Source: Bacillota bacterium (GTDB taxonomy: Bacteria > Bacillota > TC1). From it: a DNA stretch of 64,000 bases. Made by a program: the position numbers and the translations under genes. Below are positions 1-9,703 of the stretch, piece after piece. Location of the stretch: positions 1 to 64,000 of the forward strand of contig JAQUGR010000004.1 of assembly GCA_028683955.1 (NCBI GenBank), in the 5' to 3' direction. The notes below the pieces were generated by a model, which made no database searches, was not told the origin of the DNA, and saw only the letters and a program-made list of their open reading frames with translations. The first letter of the stretch is position 1. Every line of letters begins with the position of its first letter.

Positions 1-55
1 CAACTTTTATTTTAAATTCACCCGAATATTTCTTATGTTCTATTTTCTTTGTCAT
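1..55 (-). CDS. IS3-type transposase OrfA, N-terminal fragment (runs off window)
   Basis: An ATG at 53-55 on the minus strand opens a frame that reads MTKKIEHKKYSGEFKIKV before the window ends. The KKYSxEFKxKV pattern is typical of the first residues of OrfA, the helix-turn-helix DNA-binding protein of IS3-family elements. The upstream GAAAGGGG could serve as ribosome binding site, and it overlaps the inner copy of an inverted repeat of the IS end (see findings). Only 18 codons are visible, so whether the transposase is intact cannot be judged. Confidence 0.65.
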   Translation of the reverse strand, partial: MTKKIEHKKYSGEFKIKV

Positions 56-60
56 AGAAA

Positions 61-124
61 AACTGCACCCCTTTCGTTATTTATGCGGTAATTATACCAC
101 ATGTCTAACTTTTGGGGTGCAGTT
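61..124 (-). repeat. Inverted repeat (11 bp) at IS end, possible anti-read-through hairpin
   Basis: AACTGCACCCC at 61-71 is the exact reverse complement of GGGGTGCAGTT at 114-124, with a 42-base loop. In a minus-strand transcript coming from mtnA the two arms can pair and cover the GAAAGGGG sequence that precedes the transposase ATG. A transcript started at the internal -10 (91-96) lacks the first arm. The arms are seen directly; the regulatory role is inferred by analogy with other IS elements. Confidence 0.6.
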
Positions 125-126
125 CA

Positions 127-1173
127 TTATTCAAAGTGTTTTTTTATATTCGCTCTATACGATGGTGTGATTATACCTTTTTCCGTAATTATTGCTGTAA
201 TATATTCATTTGGCGTTACATCAAATGCTGGATTATATACATCCACATCATCAGGTGCATATTGTCTGCCACCAATAAATGTGACTTCCTCTTTTGCTCT
301 TTCTTCAATTGGAATATCATCCCCACTATCTATACTCACATCAAAAGTACTAAGTGGAGCAGCCACATAAAAAGGAATTTTATGTTCTTTTGCTAATATA
401 GCAACACTGTAGGTACCAATTTTATTAGCCACATCTCCATTAGCCGTAATTCGGTCGGCACCAACTATTACTGCTCCTATATTTTTTTTGGCCATAACAA
501 ATCCAGCCATACTATCTGTAATTAGTGTTACTTCAATACCAGCCTTCATTAATTCCCAAGCTGTCAGTCTTGCCCCTTGTAATAATGGTCTAGTTTCATC
601 CGCATAAACATGTATATTTTTACCTCTATCATTTAGATAATAAATTGGTGATAATGCTGTGCCATATTTGGCTGTAGCAATACTCCCTGCATTACAATGA
701 GTGAGAACATTTTTCACATTTTCAAGCAATTTAGACCCAAATTCACCAATTTTATAACATGTTTGTTCATCTTCTTTTTGTATTAATTGAGCTTCTGATG
801 AAACAAACTCTAGAACCTCATTTGTAGTACTAAAAATATTAATATTTAGTTTATGAACTATTCTTTTTATTGCCCATTCTAAATTTACAGCTGTTGGCCT
901 GGAACTAATTAAATAATCACCTTTAATTTTTAATTCATTTAATAATTCTTTCACAGTCAGAGCCTTACTATTTCTAGAAACTACAAAAAGTCCATAAGCA
1001 CCAGCAATTCCAATTGCTGGTGCTCCACGAATTTTCAACTCTTTAATGCTATCATATACATCTTCAACTGTAACTAAATCAACATAAACTATTTCATTTG
1101 GCAGTTTTGTTTGATCAAGTATTGTAATAATCCCATTATTAAATTTTATTGGAGTAATGATATTATTATCCAT
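127..1173 (-). CDS. mtnA: S-methyl-5-thioribose-1-phosphate isomerase
   Basis: Cytosolic methionine-salvage enzyme converting 5-methylthioribose-1-phosphate into the ribulose-1-phosphate form. The 348-residue protein has full family length. It shows RGAPAIGIAGAYG near residue 49, the catalytic cysteine in THCNAGSIAT (C160) and the catalytic aspartate in GADRITANGD (D240). The ATG lies two bases behind the lpdA stop without a clear Shine-Dalgarno, so translation is probably coupled to lpdA. It is the last gene of the long ybeY-to-mtnA operon; an IS3-type element starts right after its TAA. No other mtn gene is in the window. Confidence 0.95.
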   Translation of the reverse strand: MDNNIITPIKFNNGIITILDQTKLPNEIVYVDLVTVEDVYDSIKELKIRGAPAIGIAGAYGLFVVSRNSKALTVKELLNELKIKGDYLISSRPTAVNLEWAIKRIVHKLNINIFSTTNEVLEFVSSEAQLIQKEDEQTCYKIGEFGSKLLENVKNVLTHCNAGSIATAKYGTALSPIYYLNDRGKNIHVYADETRPLLQGARLTAWELMKAGIEVTLITDSMAGFVMAKKNIGAVIVGADRITANGDVANKIGTYSVAILAKEHKIPFYVAAPLSTFDVSIDSGDDIPIEERAKEEVTFIGGRQYAPDDVDVYNPAFDVTPNEYITAIITEKGIITPSYRANIKKHFE

Positions 1174-1175
1174 AA

Positions 1176-2555
1176 TTAAATAGAGTGAATAGCAAGACCA
1201 TGAACAGCTTCAAAAGCTTCCATCATGCTTTCAGAAATAGTAGGATGAGCATGAATTGTTTTAGCTACATCTTCTACTGACAAACCTTTTCTAATTGCTA
1301 GAACAGCTTCAGCTATTAAATCAGTAGCATGAGGCCCCATAATTTGAACGCCAAGTATTTGGTCAGTATTAGCTTCAGCAATAACTTTAATAAAGCCATC
1401 TTTTTCTCCAATACATAATGCTTTGCCACAAGCTGTAAATGGAAATTTACCAATTTTAACTTCATACTTTTCTCTTGCTTCTTGTTCATTAAGACCAATA
1501 AAAGCAATTTCCGGGAATGTATATACTGCACTAGGAACAAATGTTACATCTGCATCCTCAGTTTTATTTTTCAAAATATTTTCTACAACTTGATTACCTT
1601 GAGCACTTGCTGCATGAGCTAATAAGACTTTACCATTAACATCTCCTATTGCATAAATATTATCAACATTTGTTTTCATAATACTGTCAGTAATGATTTC
1701 TCCTCTTTTACCTACTGCAACTCCAACATTCTCTAAGCCAATATTTTTGCTATTTAAAGATCTGCCAATACCAATTAATACTTTATCAGCTACTAATTCT
1801 TTGCCATTGTTTAATGACACAATCATACCCTCAGGTCCTTTAGTTACTTTTTCAACCATAACACTAGTATGTACACCAATTTTCTTTTTCTTTAGTAACA
1901 TTGTAAATCTTTTACTGATTTCTTGATCAACCATAGGTAAAACTCTATCCAGAGCCTCAACCATAGTCACATTTGTGCCTAAAGATGAGAATACACTTGC
2001 AAACTCACAACCAATAACACCAGCGCCTATTATCAGAAGTGAGCTTGGTTGTTCTTTAAGATTTAGTAATTCTGTACTAGTTAATACATTAATGCCATCA
2101 TAACCTAGAGATGCTATAGTAGCAGCTTCAGATCCTGTAGCTACAATAATATTTTTAGCTTCTATAATTTCTACTGATCCATCATTTTTTGTTACTTCAA
2201 TAGAATTAGTGTTCTTTATTACACCATTACCATTTATTACTGTAACTTTATGATAAGCCAACAATGATGCTACTCCTCCAGTTAATTGTTTAACAACTGA
2301 ATCTTTTCTTTCAATTATCTTTTCAAGGCTAACACTAACATTATCTGCAATAATTCCAAAATCTGCTGCCTCTTTCACTTTATTAAAAAGATCAGCACTT
2401 GCTAGCATAGCCTTTGTAGGTATACAACCTCTATTTAAACAAGTTCCACCTACTACATCTTTTTCTATAAGAGCAATATTGCCCCCAAGTTGCGCTCCTC
2501 TAATAGCCGCAACGTATCCCCCTGGGCCACCACCAATAATAACGATATCAAACAT
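1176..2555 (-). CDS. lpdA: Dihydrolipoyl dehydrogenase
   Basis: FAD-dependent pyridine nucleotide-disulfide oxidoreductase that reoxidises dihydrolipoyl groups of 2-oxoacid dehydrogenases or the glycine cleavage system. At 459 residues it has normal length. It shows the N-terminal FAD loop GGGPGGY, the redox disulfide in GGTCLNRGCIPTK (C39, C44), a second Rossmann loop GAGVIGCEFAS, and the C-terminal His-Glu pair in HAHPTISESMMEAF. The start has AGGAGG seven bases upstream. No E1, E2 or gcv genes are nearby, so its partner complex must be encoded elsewhere. It sits between the phosphoesterase gene and mtnA. Confidence 0.95.
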   Translation of the reverse strand: MFDIVIIGGGPGGYVAAIRGAQLGGNIALIEKDVVGGTCLNRGCIPTKAMLASADLFNKVKEAADFGIIADNVSVSLEKIIERKDSVVKQLTGGVASLLAYHKVTVINGNGVIKNTNSIEVTKNDGSVEIIEAKNIIVATGSEAATIASLGYDGINVLTSTELLNLKEQPSSLLIIGAGVIGCEFASVFSSLGTNVTMVEALDRVLPMVDQEISKRFTMLLKKKKIGVHTSVMVEKVTKGPEGMIVSLNNGKELVADKVLIGIGRSLNSKNIGLENVGVAVGKRGEIITDSIMKTNVDNIYAIGDVNGKVLLAHAASAQGNQVVENILKNKTEDADVTFVPSAVYTFPEIAFIGLNEQEAREKYEVKIGKFPFTACGKALCIGEKDGFIKVIAEANTDQILGVQIMGPHATDLIAEAVLAIRKGLSVEDVAKTIHAHPTISESMMEAFEAVHGLAIHSI

Positions 2556-2568
2556 TTAAAAACCTCCT

Positions 2569-3249
2569 CTATAGTAATTTTAATAGACTAAAATTTAAAT
2601 AATCACAGGATAAAAGGTTGTATTCAATATTCCCAATCTTCCCATCAATAAAAACTCTGTTGTCAAAACGATTGTGAATATGCCCGTAAACGCATCTTTC
2701 TACTCCGTATCGTTCCATTATATCAATAAATTTACTAATTGCACCATCTTTTCCTATAGGTGGATGATGTATAAGCACTACTTTTCTTTCAAATTTAGCA
2801 CTTTTTAAAGAATTTTCTAGCCTGATTAACTCCCTATTATAGATTTTTTCATCTTCTGGTGACAATTCACCATCTTCAGGAATCAACCAACCTCTAGAAC
2901 CACATATACTAATATTTTCATACTCAAATGAATCATTTTGAATGAAAAACATGTTATTAAGATTCAAACTTCTTAATTTACTAACACTCGACCACCAAAG
3001 ATCATGGTTACCCTTAATTAATACTTTTTTCCCAGGTAACTTGGCTATATACTCTAAATCAAAATAAGCATCCTCTAGTTTCATTGCCCAAGATACATCA
3101 CCAGGTATCAAAACTAAATCTTCATCACTTACTACTTCTCTCCAATTATCGGCTATTTTTTTGTGATGATCTATCCAATTATCTCCAAAAATATCCATCG
3201 GTTTATCCTGAGTTAACGATAAATGCAAATCTGATATACCAAAAATCAT
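2569..3249 (-). CDS. Metallophosphoesterase (calcineurin-like)
   Basis: A 226-residue protein of the calcineurin-like phosphoesterase superfamily. The metal-site motifs appear in order: D-x-H in ISDLHL near residue 7, GDVSW near residue 51, GNHDLWW near residue 80, HHPP near residue 160 and GHIHNR near residue 194. This length and motif set match the COG1768-type family of uncharacterised cytosolic phosphohydrolases; the substrate is unknown. It follows rnj by one base on the same strand and precedes lpdA by 13 bases, so it is co-transcribed with them. Confidence 0.85.
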   Translation of the reverse strand: MIFGISDLHLSLTQDKPMDIFGDNWIDHHKKIADNWREVVSDEDLVLIPGDVSWAMKLEDAYFDLEYIAKLPGKKVLIKGNHDLWWSSVSKLRSLNLNNMFFIQNDSFEYENISICGSRGWLIPEDGELSPEDEKIYNRELIRLENSLKSAKFERKVVLIHHPPIGKDGAISKFIDIMERYGVERCVYGHIHNRFDNRVFIDGKIGNIEYNLLSCDYLNFSLLKLL

Positions 3250-3250
3250 A

Positions 3251-4921
3251 TTATACCTCTACAATTACAGTGATAACCATTGGTTTTCTTTGAGTTTTCA
3301 AGTATACAAAAGTATCTAAATCATCTCTTAAACGACCTTTAATTGTTGACCAATCTTTAACTTTGTCTTTTTTTATCTTTTCAATTATTTTTTTAGCTTC
3401 TAAAGATATTTGTTCAATTAACTCTTCAGATTGCCTTACGTAAACAAAGCCTCTTGAGACTATATCTGGATCTCTAATAATCTGTCCTTGCTTACTCATT
3501 GTTAATACAACTATGATAATTCCATTTTCAGATAATATTTTTCTGTCTCTTAGCACTATATTACTAACATCTCCAACACCAAGGCCATCAATAAATACTA
3601 CACCAGATTTAACTTTACCTACTAAGCTACACTTATCCTCATTAAGCCCAATAACAACTCCATTTTCTGGAATCACTATGTTTTGTTTTGGAATACCCAT
3701 TTGTAAAGCTATATTTTTGTGGGCCATTAACATTCTATATTCCCCATGAACTGGAATAAAATATTTTGGTTTTAATAAACTCATCATTAATTTCAAGTCT
3801 TCTTCACTAGCATGTCCAGAAACATGAATATCAAAGGCTTTACCATAAACAACATTAGCCCCTAGTTTCATAAGATGATCTATTAGTTTTGAGATATATT
3901 TTTCATTTCCAGGAATAGCCATAGCTGAAATCATAACTGTATCATCAGGTGAAATTTCAATTTTATGATGAACTTTAGTAGCAATTCTAGATAAAGCACT
4001 CATTGGTTCCCCTTGACTACCTGTAGAAATTATACAAACTTTATCCTTCGGTAATTTTAATATTGCATTAATATCTACTAATTGGCCTTTAACAACCTTT
4101 AAATAACCAAGTTGTATTGCCACTGCAGTTATATTTTCCATGCTTCTTCCTAGTACAGCAACTTTTCTTCCAGCTTTTTTTGCTGCATCGAAAATTTGTT
4201 GTATTCTATGGACATTTGAGGCAAAGCTTGCAACTATAATTCTTGATTTTGTTTCCATAAAAATATCTTCAACATTTTTACCAACAGTTTTTTCAGATTT
4301 TGTATATCCTTTTTTTTCTGCATTTGTACTGTCTGCCATTAAAGCCAAGACACCTTTTTCTCCTAAAGCAGCAAGTGTATAAAAATCTGTTACTTGGCCG
4401 TCTATAGGTGTAAAATCGATTTTAAAATCACCAGTATGAACAATCGTTCCAATTGGTGTTTCAATAGCTAGTGCTACAGCATCAGGTATACTATGACTTA
4501 CTTTAATAAATGTAATTTTAAAAGGTCCAAGTTTAATTTCACCTCTTGGAATTACAACATTTAATTTTGGTTTAGTCAATAATTTTTTTTCTTTTAATTT
4601 TCTATTAATTAGACCTATTGTTAATCTAGTTCCGTATATAGGTACATTTAGGTCATCTATGATATAAGGTAGTGCACCAATGTGATCTTCATGTCCGTGA
4701 GTTATTAAAACTCCTCTAAGCTGGTGAATATTATCCTTTATAAAAGTTATGTCTGGTATTACAATATCAATACCTAGCATTTCATCTTCAGGCATAGTCA
4801 TTCCAGCATCAATAATGATCATTTGATGATTATATCTAATGGCTGTGAGGTTCTTTCCTACCTCTCCTAATCCACCTAAGGGTATTATTTCTACCATATT
4901 TGGTTTTTCAATTTTTCCCAT
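3251..4921 (-). CDS. rnj: Ribonuclease J
   Basis: Beta-CASP metallo-beta-lactamase RNase with endo- and 5'-to-3' exonuclease activity in mRNA decay and rRNA maturation. The 556 residues match the family. The zinc motif HGHEDH is at residues 75-80, followed by HTGDFKID, and the beta-CASP portion includes HVSGHASEEDL and PVHGEYRML. The C-terminal domain is present. A strong AAAGGAGGAG precedes the ATG. Gram-positives often have two paralogues (J1 and J2); this copy was not assigned to either. It is located after glyS in the operon. Confidence 0.95.
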   Translation of the reverse strand: MGKIEKPNMVEIIPLGGLGEVGKNLTAIRYNHQMIIIDAGMTMPEDEMLGIDIVIPDITFIKDNIHQLRGVLITHGHEDHIGALPYIIDDLNVPIYGTRLTIGLINRKLKEKKLLTKPKLNVVIPRGEIKLGPFKITFIKVSHSIPDAVALAIETPIGTIVHTGDFKIDFTPIDGQVTDFYTLAALGEKGVLALMADSTNAEKKGYTKSEKTVGKNVEDIFMETKSRIIVASFASNVHRIQQIFDAAKKAGRKVAVLGRSMENITAVAIQLGYLKVVKGQLVDINAILKLPKDKVCIISTGSQGEPMSALSRIATKVHHKIEISPDDTVMISAMAIPGNEKYISKLIDHLMKLGANVVYGKAFDIHVSGHASEEDLKLMMSLLKPKYFIPVHGEYRMLMAHKNIALQMGIPKQNIVIPENGVVIGLNEDKCSLVGKVKSGVVFIDGLGVGDVSNIVLRDRKILSENGIIIVVLTMSKQGQIIRDPDIVSRGFVYVRQSEELIEQISLEAKKIIEKIKKDKVKDWSTIKGRLRDDLDTFVYLKTQRKPMVITVIVEV

Positions 4922-4941
4922 AGGGTTTTCTCCTCCTTTAT

Positions 4942-6987
4942 TTAACTGACGATTTTGTTGGCTATAAATAGTTTTTCCCCTAATTTTTTAATGTTACTGA
5001 GAAGATTAATTCTATTATTTCTAATATTATCATCTTCAACCATAACCATTACATTTTCAAAAAATTCATCTAAAGGTTTTTTTAAAATCTCCAATTGTTT
5101 ATAGCAATTTAGATAATCCCTTTTAGCAAAATTCTCTTCAAAAATTGCAACTATATTATTAAGCTCATTGGCCAAATCAATTTCGTATTTATTTTCGAAT
5201 AAGTTCTTATCAAACTCATTTCCTTTATTATTTTTAACAATATTATTAATTCTTATAAGTAGTCCCACAACAATTGTAAAGTTACTGTCATTAGTATATG
5301 CTTTCAATGCATGTACCTTTTTATAAGTATCGAGAATATCATCAAAATTTAGTGCAAAAACACTATCAATTACATCAAATCTAAACTCTTCTTTTTCAAG
5401 TAAAGATTTAAATCTAACCTTGAAAAATTCCAGATATGTCTCAATGTCTAAATTATCTAGTTCGCTAGTTTGAGACTGACTAAAATTCAATAGATCCTGA
5501 ATGGATATTGAAATATTGTTTTCTAAAAGTGTTCTAATAATTCCAAGGGCCATTCTTCTTAAAGCATATGGATCCTGACTGCCAGTTGGTAAAAGACCTG
5601 CTTTAAAAATTGAAGTTATTGAATCAATTTTATCTGCTAACCCTACTATAATACCCTCATTTGTAACTGGAACCTCGTCACTAGCATTTATAGGCATATA
5701 GTGTTCTTTTATACTCATAGCTATGTTTTCGTCATACCCTTCAAGCAGGCTATAATAATAGCCCATAATTCCTTGTAATTCAGGAAACTCATATACCATA
5801 TGGCTAGCTAAATCCATTTTTGCTAAACTAGCAGCTACTAATACGTCTTTACTTCGATAATCTAGTTGCTCACCTAAGTATTGTGAAATATTAATAATAC
5901 GATCAATTTTATCTCCTATGGAACCAAGATCTTTTTGATAAATAACTTTATCTAACTTTTCTCTTAAATCTATTAAAGGGATTTTTTTATCTTCTTCAAA
6001 GAAAAATCTAGCATCGTCCAATCTAGCTTTTAATACCTTTTCATTTCCTAATATAACCTTATCTATGCTTTCTGAGTTACCACATCTCACACCTATGAAA
6101 TAAGGCTTTAGATGACCATTTTTATCTGTTATCGGGAAATATTTTTGATTTTTGACCATAGATGTTATAATTACTTCTTTTGGAAGTTCTAAATATTTAT
6201 GATTAAATGCTCCTACAAAAACAGTTGGAAATTCTACTAAATACAAAACTTCTTGTATTAAATCTTCAGGTATAACAACTTTAAAGTCTAACTCTTTCTC
6301 TTTTTGAGCTATTCCTTCTAATATTATATTTTTTCTTTTATCCTTATCTACAATAACAAAAGCATCTTCTAATTTATTTTCATACTCTTCAACTGATTCA
6401 ATTTCAATATCACCTTGATATAAGAATCTATGACCACTGCTTTTTCTATCAGCAATAATTCCACCATACTCTAATGGTAAAATTTCATTATTCCATAATG
6501 AAATCAAACTCCTTATTGGTCTTATAAATTGAATTTTGCTATCGCCCCATGACATAGGTTTTGCAAAACTAATATTACTTATGGCTTGTTTTATTATTTC
6601 CGGCAATACTTGTTTAACATTAACCCCTTTAATTACTTTGATTGAATAAACATATTCATCTGAATTGAACTTTTTAATAACAAGTTTATCGGGTGTTACT
6701 CCTTGACCTCGACAAAATCCTTCTAAAGCTTTAGTTGGTTCTCCATCTTTATAGGCGGCTTTTATACTTGGTCCTTTTGTTTCTAAAGTTATTGATTCAC
6801 CTTTTTGTGAAATTCCAATAATTTGAACAGCAATTCTTCTAGGTGTACCAAATGTCTTAAGTATCTCATAGTCAATCTTTTTTTCTGATAAAATAACTTT
6901 AATATTATTTTCTAATTGACATATTACATCATCAATTGTTCCAGCCGGCACTTCTTCAAGACCAATTTCTAATAAATAGTCTGCCAT
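4942..6987 (-). CDS. glyS: Glycine-tRNA ligase beta subunit
   Basis: Beta subunit of the bacterial alpha2-beta2 glycyl-tRNA synthetase, responsible for tRNA recognition. The 681 residues have family length, beginning MADYLLEIGLEEVPAG, the usual N-terminal signature. An HD-like region is recognisable near MDLASHMVYEFPELQG, and the C-terminal anticodon-binding region covers about the last 110 residues. The start is adjacent to the glyQ stop, so the two subunits are coupled. No T-box leader precedes the pair; expression would come from the operon promoter far upstream. Confidence 0.96.
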   Translation of the reverse strand: MADYLLEIGLEEVPAGTIDDVICQLENNIKVILSEKKIDYEILKTFGTPRRIAVQIIGISQKGESITLETKGPSIKAAYKDGEPTKALEGFCRGQGVTPDKLVIKKFNSDEYVYSIKVIKGVNVKQVLPEIIKQAISNISFAKPMSWGDSKIQFIRPIRSLISLWNNEILPLEYGGIIADRKSSGHRFLYQGDIEIESVEEYENKLEDAFVIVDKDKRKNIILEGIAQKEKELDFKVVIPEDLIQEVLYLVEFPTVFVGAFNHKYLELPKEVIITSMVKNQKYFPITDKNGHLKPYFIGVRCGNSESIDKVILGNEKVLKARLDDARFFFEEDKKIPLIDLREKLDKVIYQKDLGSIGDKIDRIINISQYLGEQLDYRSKDVLVAASLAKMDLASHMVYEFPELQGIMGYYYSLLEGYDENIAMSIKEHYMPINASDEVPVTNEGIIVGLADKIDSITSIFKAGLLPTGSQDPYALRRMALGIIRTLLENNISISIQDLLNFSQSQTSELDNLDIETYLEFFKVRFKSLLEKEEFRFDVIDSVFALNFDDILDTYKKVHALKAYTNDSNFTIVVGLLIRINNIVKNNKGNEFDKNLFENKYEIDLANELNNIVAIFEENFAKRDYLNCYKQLEILKKPLDEFFENVMVMVEDDNIRNNRINLLSNIKKLGEKLFIANKIVS

Positions 6988-7869
6988 CTATATACTCTCC
7001 TTTTTCAATAATGGAAAGCCAAGACTTTCTCTTTTTTCTAAATATGCCAAAGCACATTTTTTCGCTAAATTTCTAATTCTAGCAATATAATTTGTTCTTT
7101 CAGTTACACTGATAGCGCCTCTTGCATCTAAAAGATTAAATGCATGTGAGCATTTTAAAACATAATCATATGCTGGTAATTCAAGACCAGCCAACAAACA
7201 AATATCTGCTTCATTTTCATATATATTAAAAAGTTGTAATAGGTTTTCTTTATTAGATACTTCAAAATTATATGTTGAAAATTCAATTTCATTATTTAAA
7301 TATATGTCTCCATATTTAATGCCTTTAGTCCAATCAATATCATATACACTATCTTTTTCTTGGACATAAACAGCAATTCTTTCTAATCCATAAGTAATTT
7401 CTACAGATACAGGCTTACATTCAATACCACCACACTGTTGAAAATAAGTGAACTGGGATATTTCTTGGCCATCAAGCCATACTTCCCAACCAAGGCCCCA
7501 GGCTCCAAGTGTAGGTGATTCCCAATTGTCTTCAACAAATCTAATATCATGTTGTAAAGGATTAATCCCAAGTACTTCTAAACTTTCCAAATAAAGTTCT
7601 TGAATATTATTTGGACTCGGTTTAATAATGACTTGGTATTGAAAGTAATGTTGTAATCTATTTGGATTTTCTCCATAACGGCCATCTGTAGGTCTCCTAC
7701 AAGGTTCAATATAAGCTGAAGCAAATGGTTCTGGACCTATTGCTTTTAAAAATGTATTTGGATTCATGGTTCCTGCACCTTTTTCAATATCATAAGGCAT
7801 CTGTATAACACAACCTTTTTCTCCCCAATATTCGTTTAATTTCATAATCATATCTTGAAATGTAAGCAT
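6988..7869 (-). CDS. glyQ: Glycine-tRNA ligase alpha subunit
   Basis: Catalytic alpha subunit of the heterotetrameric glycyl-tRNA synthetase. At 293 residues it has normal length and opens [20 protein letters not shown]. The class II core is visible in [15 protein letters not shown] and in [20 protein letters not shown]. It is directly followed by glyS. Its start lies one base after the stop of the lipase/ADP-ribosylglycohydrolase fusion gene, an unusual upstream neighbour in an otherwise standard recO-glyQS order. Confidence 0.96.
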   Translation of the reverse strand: MLTFQDMIMKLNEYWGEKGCVIQMPYDIEKGAGTMNPNTFLKAIGPEPFASAYIEPCRRPTDGRYGENPNRLQHYFQYQVIIKPSPNNIQELYLESLEVLGINPLQHDIRFVEDNWESPTLGAWGLGWEVWLDGQEISQFTYFQQCGGIECKPVSVEITYGLERIAVYVQEKDSVYDIDWTKGIKYGDIYLNNEIEFSTYNFEVSNKENLLQLFNIYENEADICLLAGLELPAYDYVLKCSHAFNLLDARGAISVTERTNYIARIRNLAKKCALAYLEKRESLGFPLLKKESI

Positions 7870-7870
7870 A

Positions 7871-9703
7871 TTAATGTTTCTTCATCCTTTCATCGAATAT
7901 ATTTCCTGCAATATTTAATAATTCTATTCTTATATCGATTTGTTCTCTATATTTAAAATCGATTGTTTTTAACCCTCTATAAAGACCAGTTAAACCACCA
8001 CACAATGATCCAATTTCTTGTGCATTTTCTATTTTTGCTAAAGTGTTAATTAAATCATCAAAATTTTCAGTAATATTAAATAATGCCAAACTATTTAATA
8101 ATGTTTCAACAACATAACTACTTCCTTTTATTTCATCAAGTTTCATATTTTTATACTGCCCATAATAAAGATGGCTACTAAAAATATCATGTAAAGCTTG
8201 TTTTTTTGATTGACCTTTAAGTAAATTATAGACTAACCAAGAATATAGCTGACAAGCCTCTTTAACTCTTGAATCAAAATGAGTCATGTTAGATTGTAAT
8301 CCAGCTAATGTTATAACAATATCTAATTCTTCATACATTAAGGCAATAGGCAAGCAACGTTTTAGAGAGCAACTTCCTGCAGTTTTATTATTTAGTATTT
8401 GATGTGCATTTTTAGCTCCAGTGGGAAAGCTACCAGTCTCGATTGCATTTTTAATTGCAATATTCGTAGTATTCCCAATATATTGTCTATCTAAAGCATG
8501 CCATTCAATTATTTCTTCTCCAATAGATATCAATGGGTCATCAGGTTCTTTAATCAAGCCTTTAGCCACTGCCATAGTTAATTTTGATGCATCAGTTAAG
8601 CCTATTTTTTTATTACCATAATAGTCTCCAATTCCTGTTCCAATTATGCCTCCACGGATCTTATCAAGTATAGTAACAGCTTCATTATATTTTTCAACTC
8701 TTTGAATCACTTTACCTCTGATACTCTTACGTATTATATGTGCAGAATCTTCAAACATATTTTTGGCATGATATTCCAAAGTTTGAACTTTAGATACAGT
8801 TAAAAATCTAATAGGTTCAACATTTATATGTTCTTTAGCATAATGAATTAATTCTAAATCTTTTAAATGCCCCATGTTTTCAATTATCAAATATTTACCA
8901 ATATGACCAAAATTCTCTATATTTTTAATAAATATATAAAGTATATTATTTAATAAGTCATCTTCATTAATTAAATTTATTACTCCATCAAGAAATTTTT
9001 GTGTTTCTACTTCATTTATTAAATGTTTGTATTCTTGATTCTTATTTAGCAAAAGATCTTCAATATATTCAATTCTTAAAGGTGCACTATTATATGTTAA
9101 GGCAGATACTTCAATATTATTTAAAAGTGCAAAATGATAAATTTCGCTATAAGCAACCACTGTAACCGCACCGCCAAGAGAATTTCCTGTTATAATAATT
9201 TCTTTAGGCATATTGCCATTGTTTTTTTGTTTATACTCTTCAATAATTCCGAGGATTCTTTGTCCAACAATTTTAAATTGTGTTGGTATTAAATTCCCTT
9301 TTGGTATTAAAAGTCTTGCATCATTGTCAATCCAGTCTTCAACACTTTTATCTGAGCCTGCAATGCCAATTATTAATACTTTATCTTTATAAAAAGATAT
9401 ACTTTCATAACCTGTTCTTTCATCTTCTGTAAAACAAAGATAATTCCATTTTTTCTTGTAAATATCTAAATATCCTTCATAACAACTATCCGCAAAATTC
9501 AAGGGAATTATATCTTTAGCTTTTTCAATAAAATTTTCTTTAGAAGTATTTTGAACACTAACTAAATCTTGCATAACTTCTTTTGAATAGGACAATAGTA
9601 ATATATCTGAAATAACATCAAGAAATTGGCCGTTTAACCGGTCATGCAATTTACTAATATCAGTTTTTTTCATTTTCCTTATATTTTTATCAAGTATCAA
9701 CAT
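7871..9703 (-). CDS. Fusion of lipase-like alpha/beta hydrolase and degenerate ADP-ribosylglycohydrolase domain
   Basis: This 610-residue protein has two recognisable parts. Residues about 70-290 look like a class 3 lipase/DUF2974-type hydrolase: an oxyanion-loop-like [13 protein letters not shown] and the nucleophile elbow GNSLGG with S175; an acid near 248 and H267 could complete a triad. Residues about 348-580 follow the ADP-ribosylglycohydrolase (DraG/ARH) pattern: [58 protein letters not shown] and a final [13 protein letters not shown]. The metal-binding TDDT is TDAS and the C-terminal DxD is N-A-Q, so hydrolysis is doubtful. No signal peptide or membrane segment is seen, hence cytosolic. 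It lies between recO and glyQ with two-base gaps and its own GAGG site. Substrate unknown. Confidence 0.75.
   Translation of the reverse strand: MLILDKNIRKMKKTDISKLHDRLNGQFLDVISDILLLSYSKEVMQDLVSVQNTSKENFIEKAKDIIPLNFADSCYEGYLDIYKKKWNYLCFTEDERTGYESISFYKDKVLIIGIAGSDKSVEDWIDNDARLLIPKGNLIPTQFKIVGQRILGIIEEYKQKNNGNMPKEIIITGNSLGGAVTVVAYSEIYHFALLNNIEVSALTYNSAPLRIEYIEDLLLNKNQEYKHLINEVETQKFLDGVINLINEDDLLNNILYIFIKNIENFGHIGKYLIIENMGHLKDLELIHYAKEHINVEPIRFLTVSKVQTLEYHAKNMFEDSAHIIRKSIRGKVIQRVEKYNEAVTILDKIRGGIIGTGIGDYYGNKKIGLTDASKLTMAVAKGLIKEPDDPLISIGEEIIEWHALDRQYIGNTTNIAIKNAIETGSFPTGAKNAHQILNNKTAGSCSLKRCLPIALMYEELDIVITLAGLQSNMTHFDSRVKEACQLYSWLVYNLLKGQSKKQALHDIFSSHLYYGQYKNMKLDEIKGSSYVVETLLNSLALFNITENFDDLINTLAKIENAQEIGSLCGGLTGLYRGLKTIDFKYREQIDIRIELLNIAGNIFDERMKKH

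Larger units (their letters stand above)
1..126 (-). mobile_element. Left end of an IS3-family (IS150-like) insertion sequence, cut by window edge
   Basis: Read on the minus strand, the element begins TGAACTGCACCCC at 126, followed by AAAAGTTAGACAT down to 101. This is the terminal inverted repeat style of IS150-type IS3 elements, starting with the canonical TG. An extended -10 (TGG-TATAAT, -10 at 91-96) and the start of a transposase ORF at 55 follow inside. The repeat starts immediately after the TAA stop codon of mtnA (127-129). The other end and the target duplication lie outside the window. Family assignment rests on recognition of the end sequence plus the first 18 transposase residues. 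Confidence 0.75.

Noticed and set aside
6988-7869. T-box leader for the glyQS genes
   Set aside because: The gap before glyQ is one base and no specifier-loop or T-box sequence is present upstream; the operon promoter is far away before ybeY.
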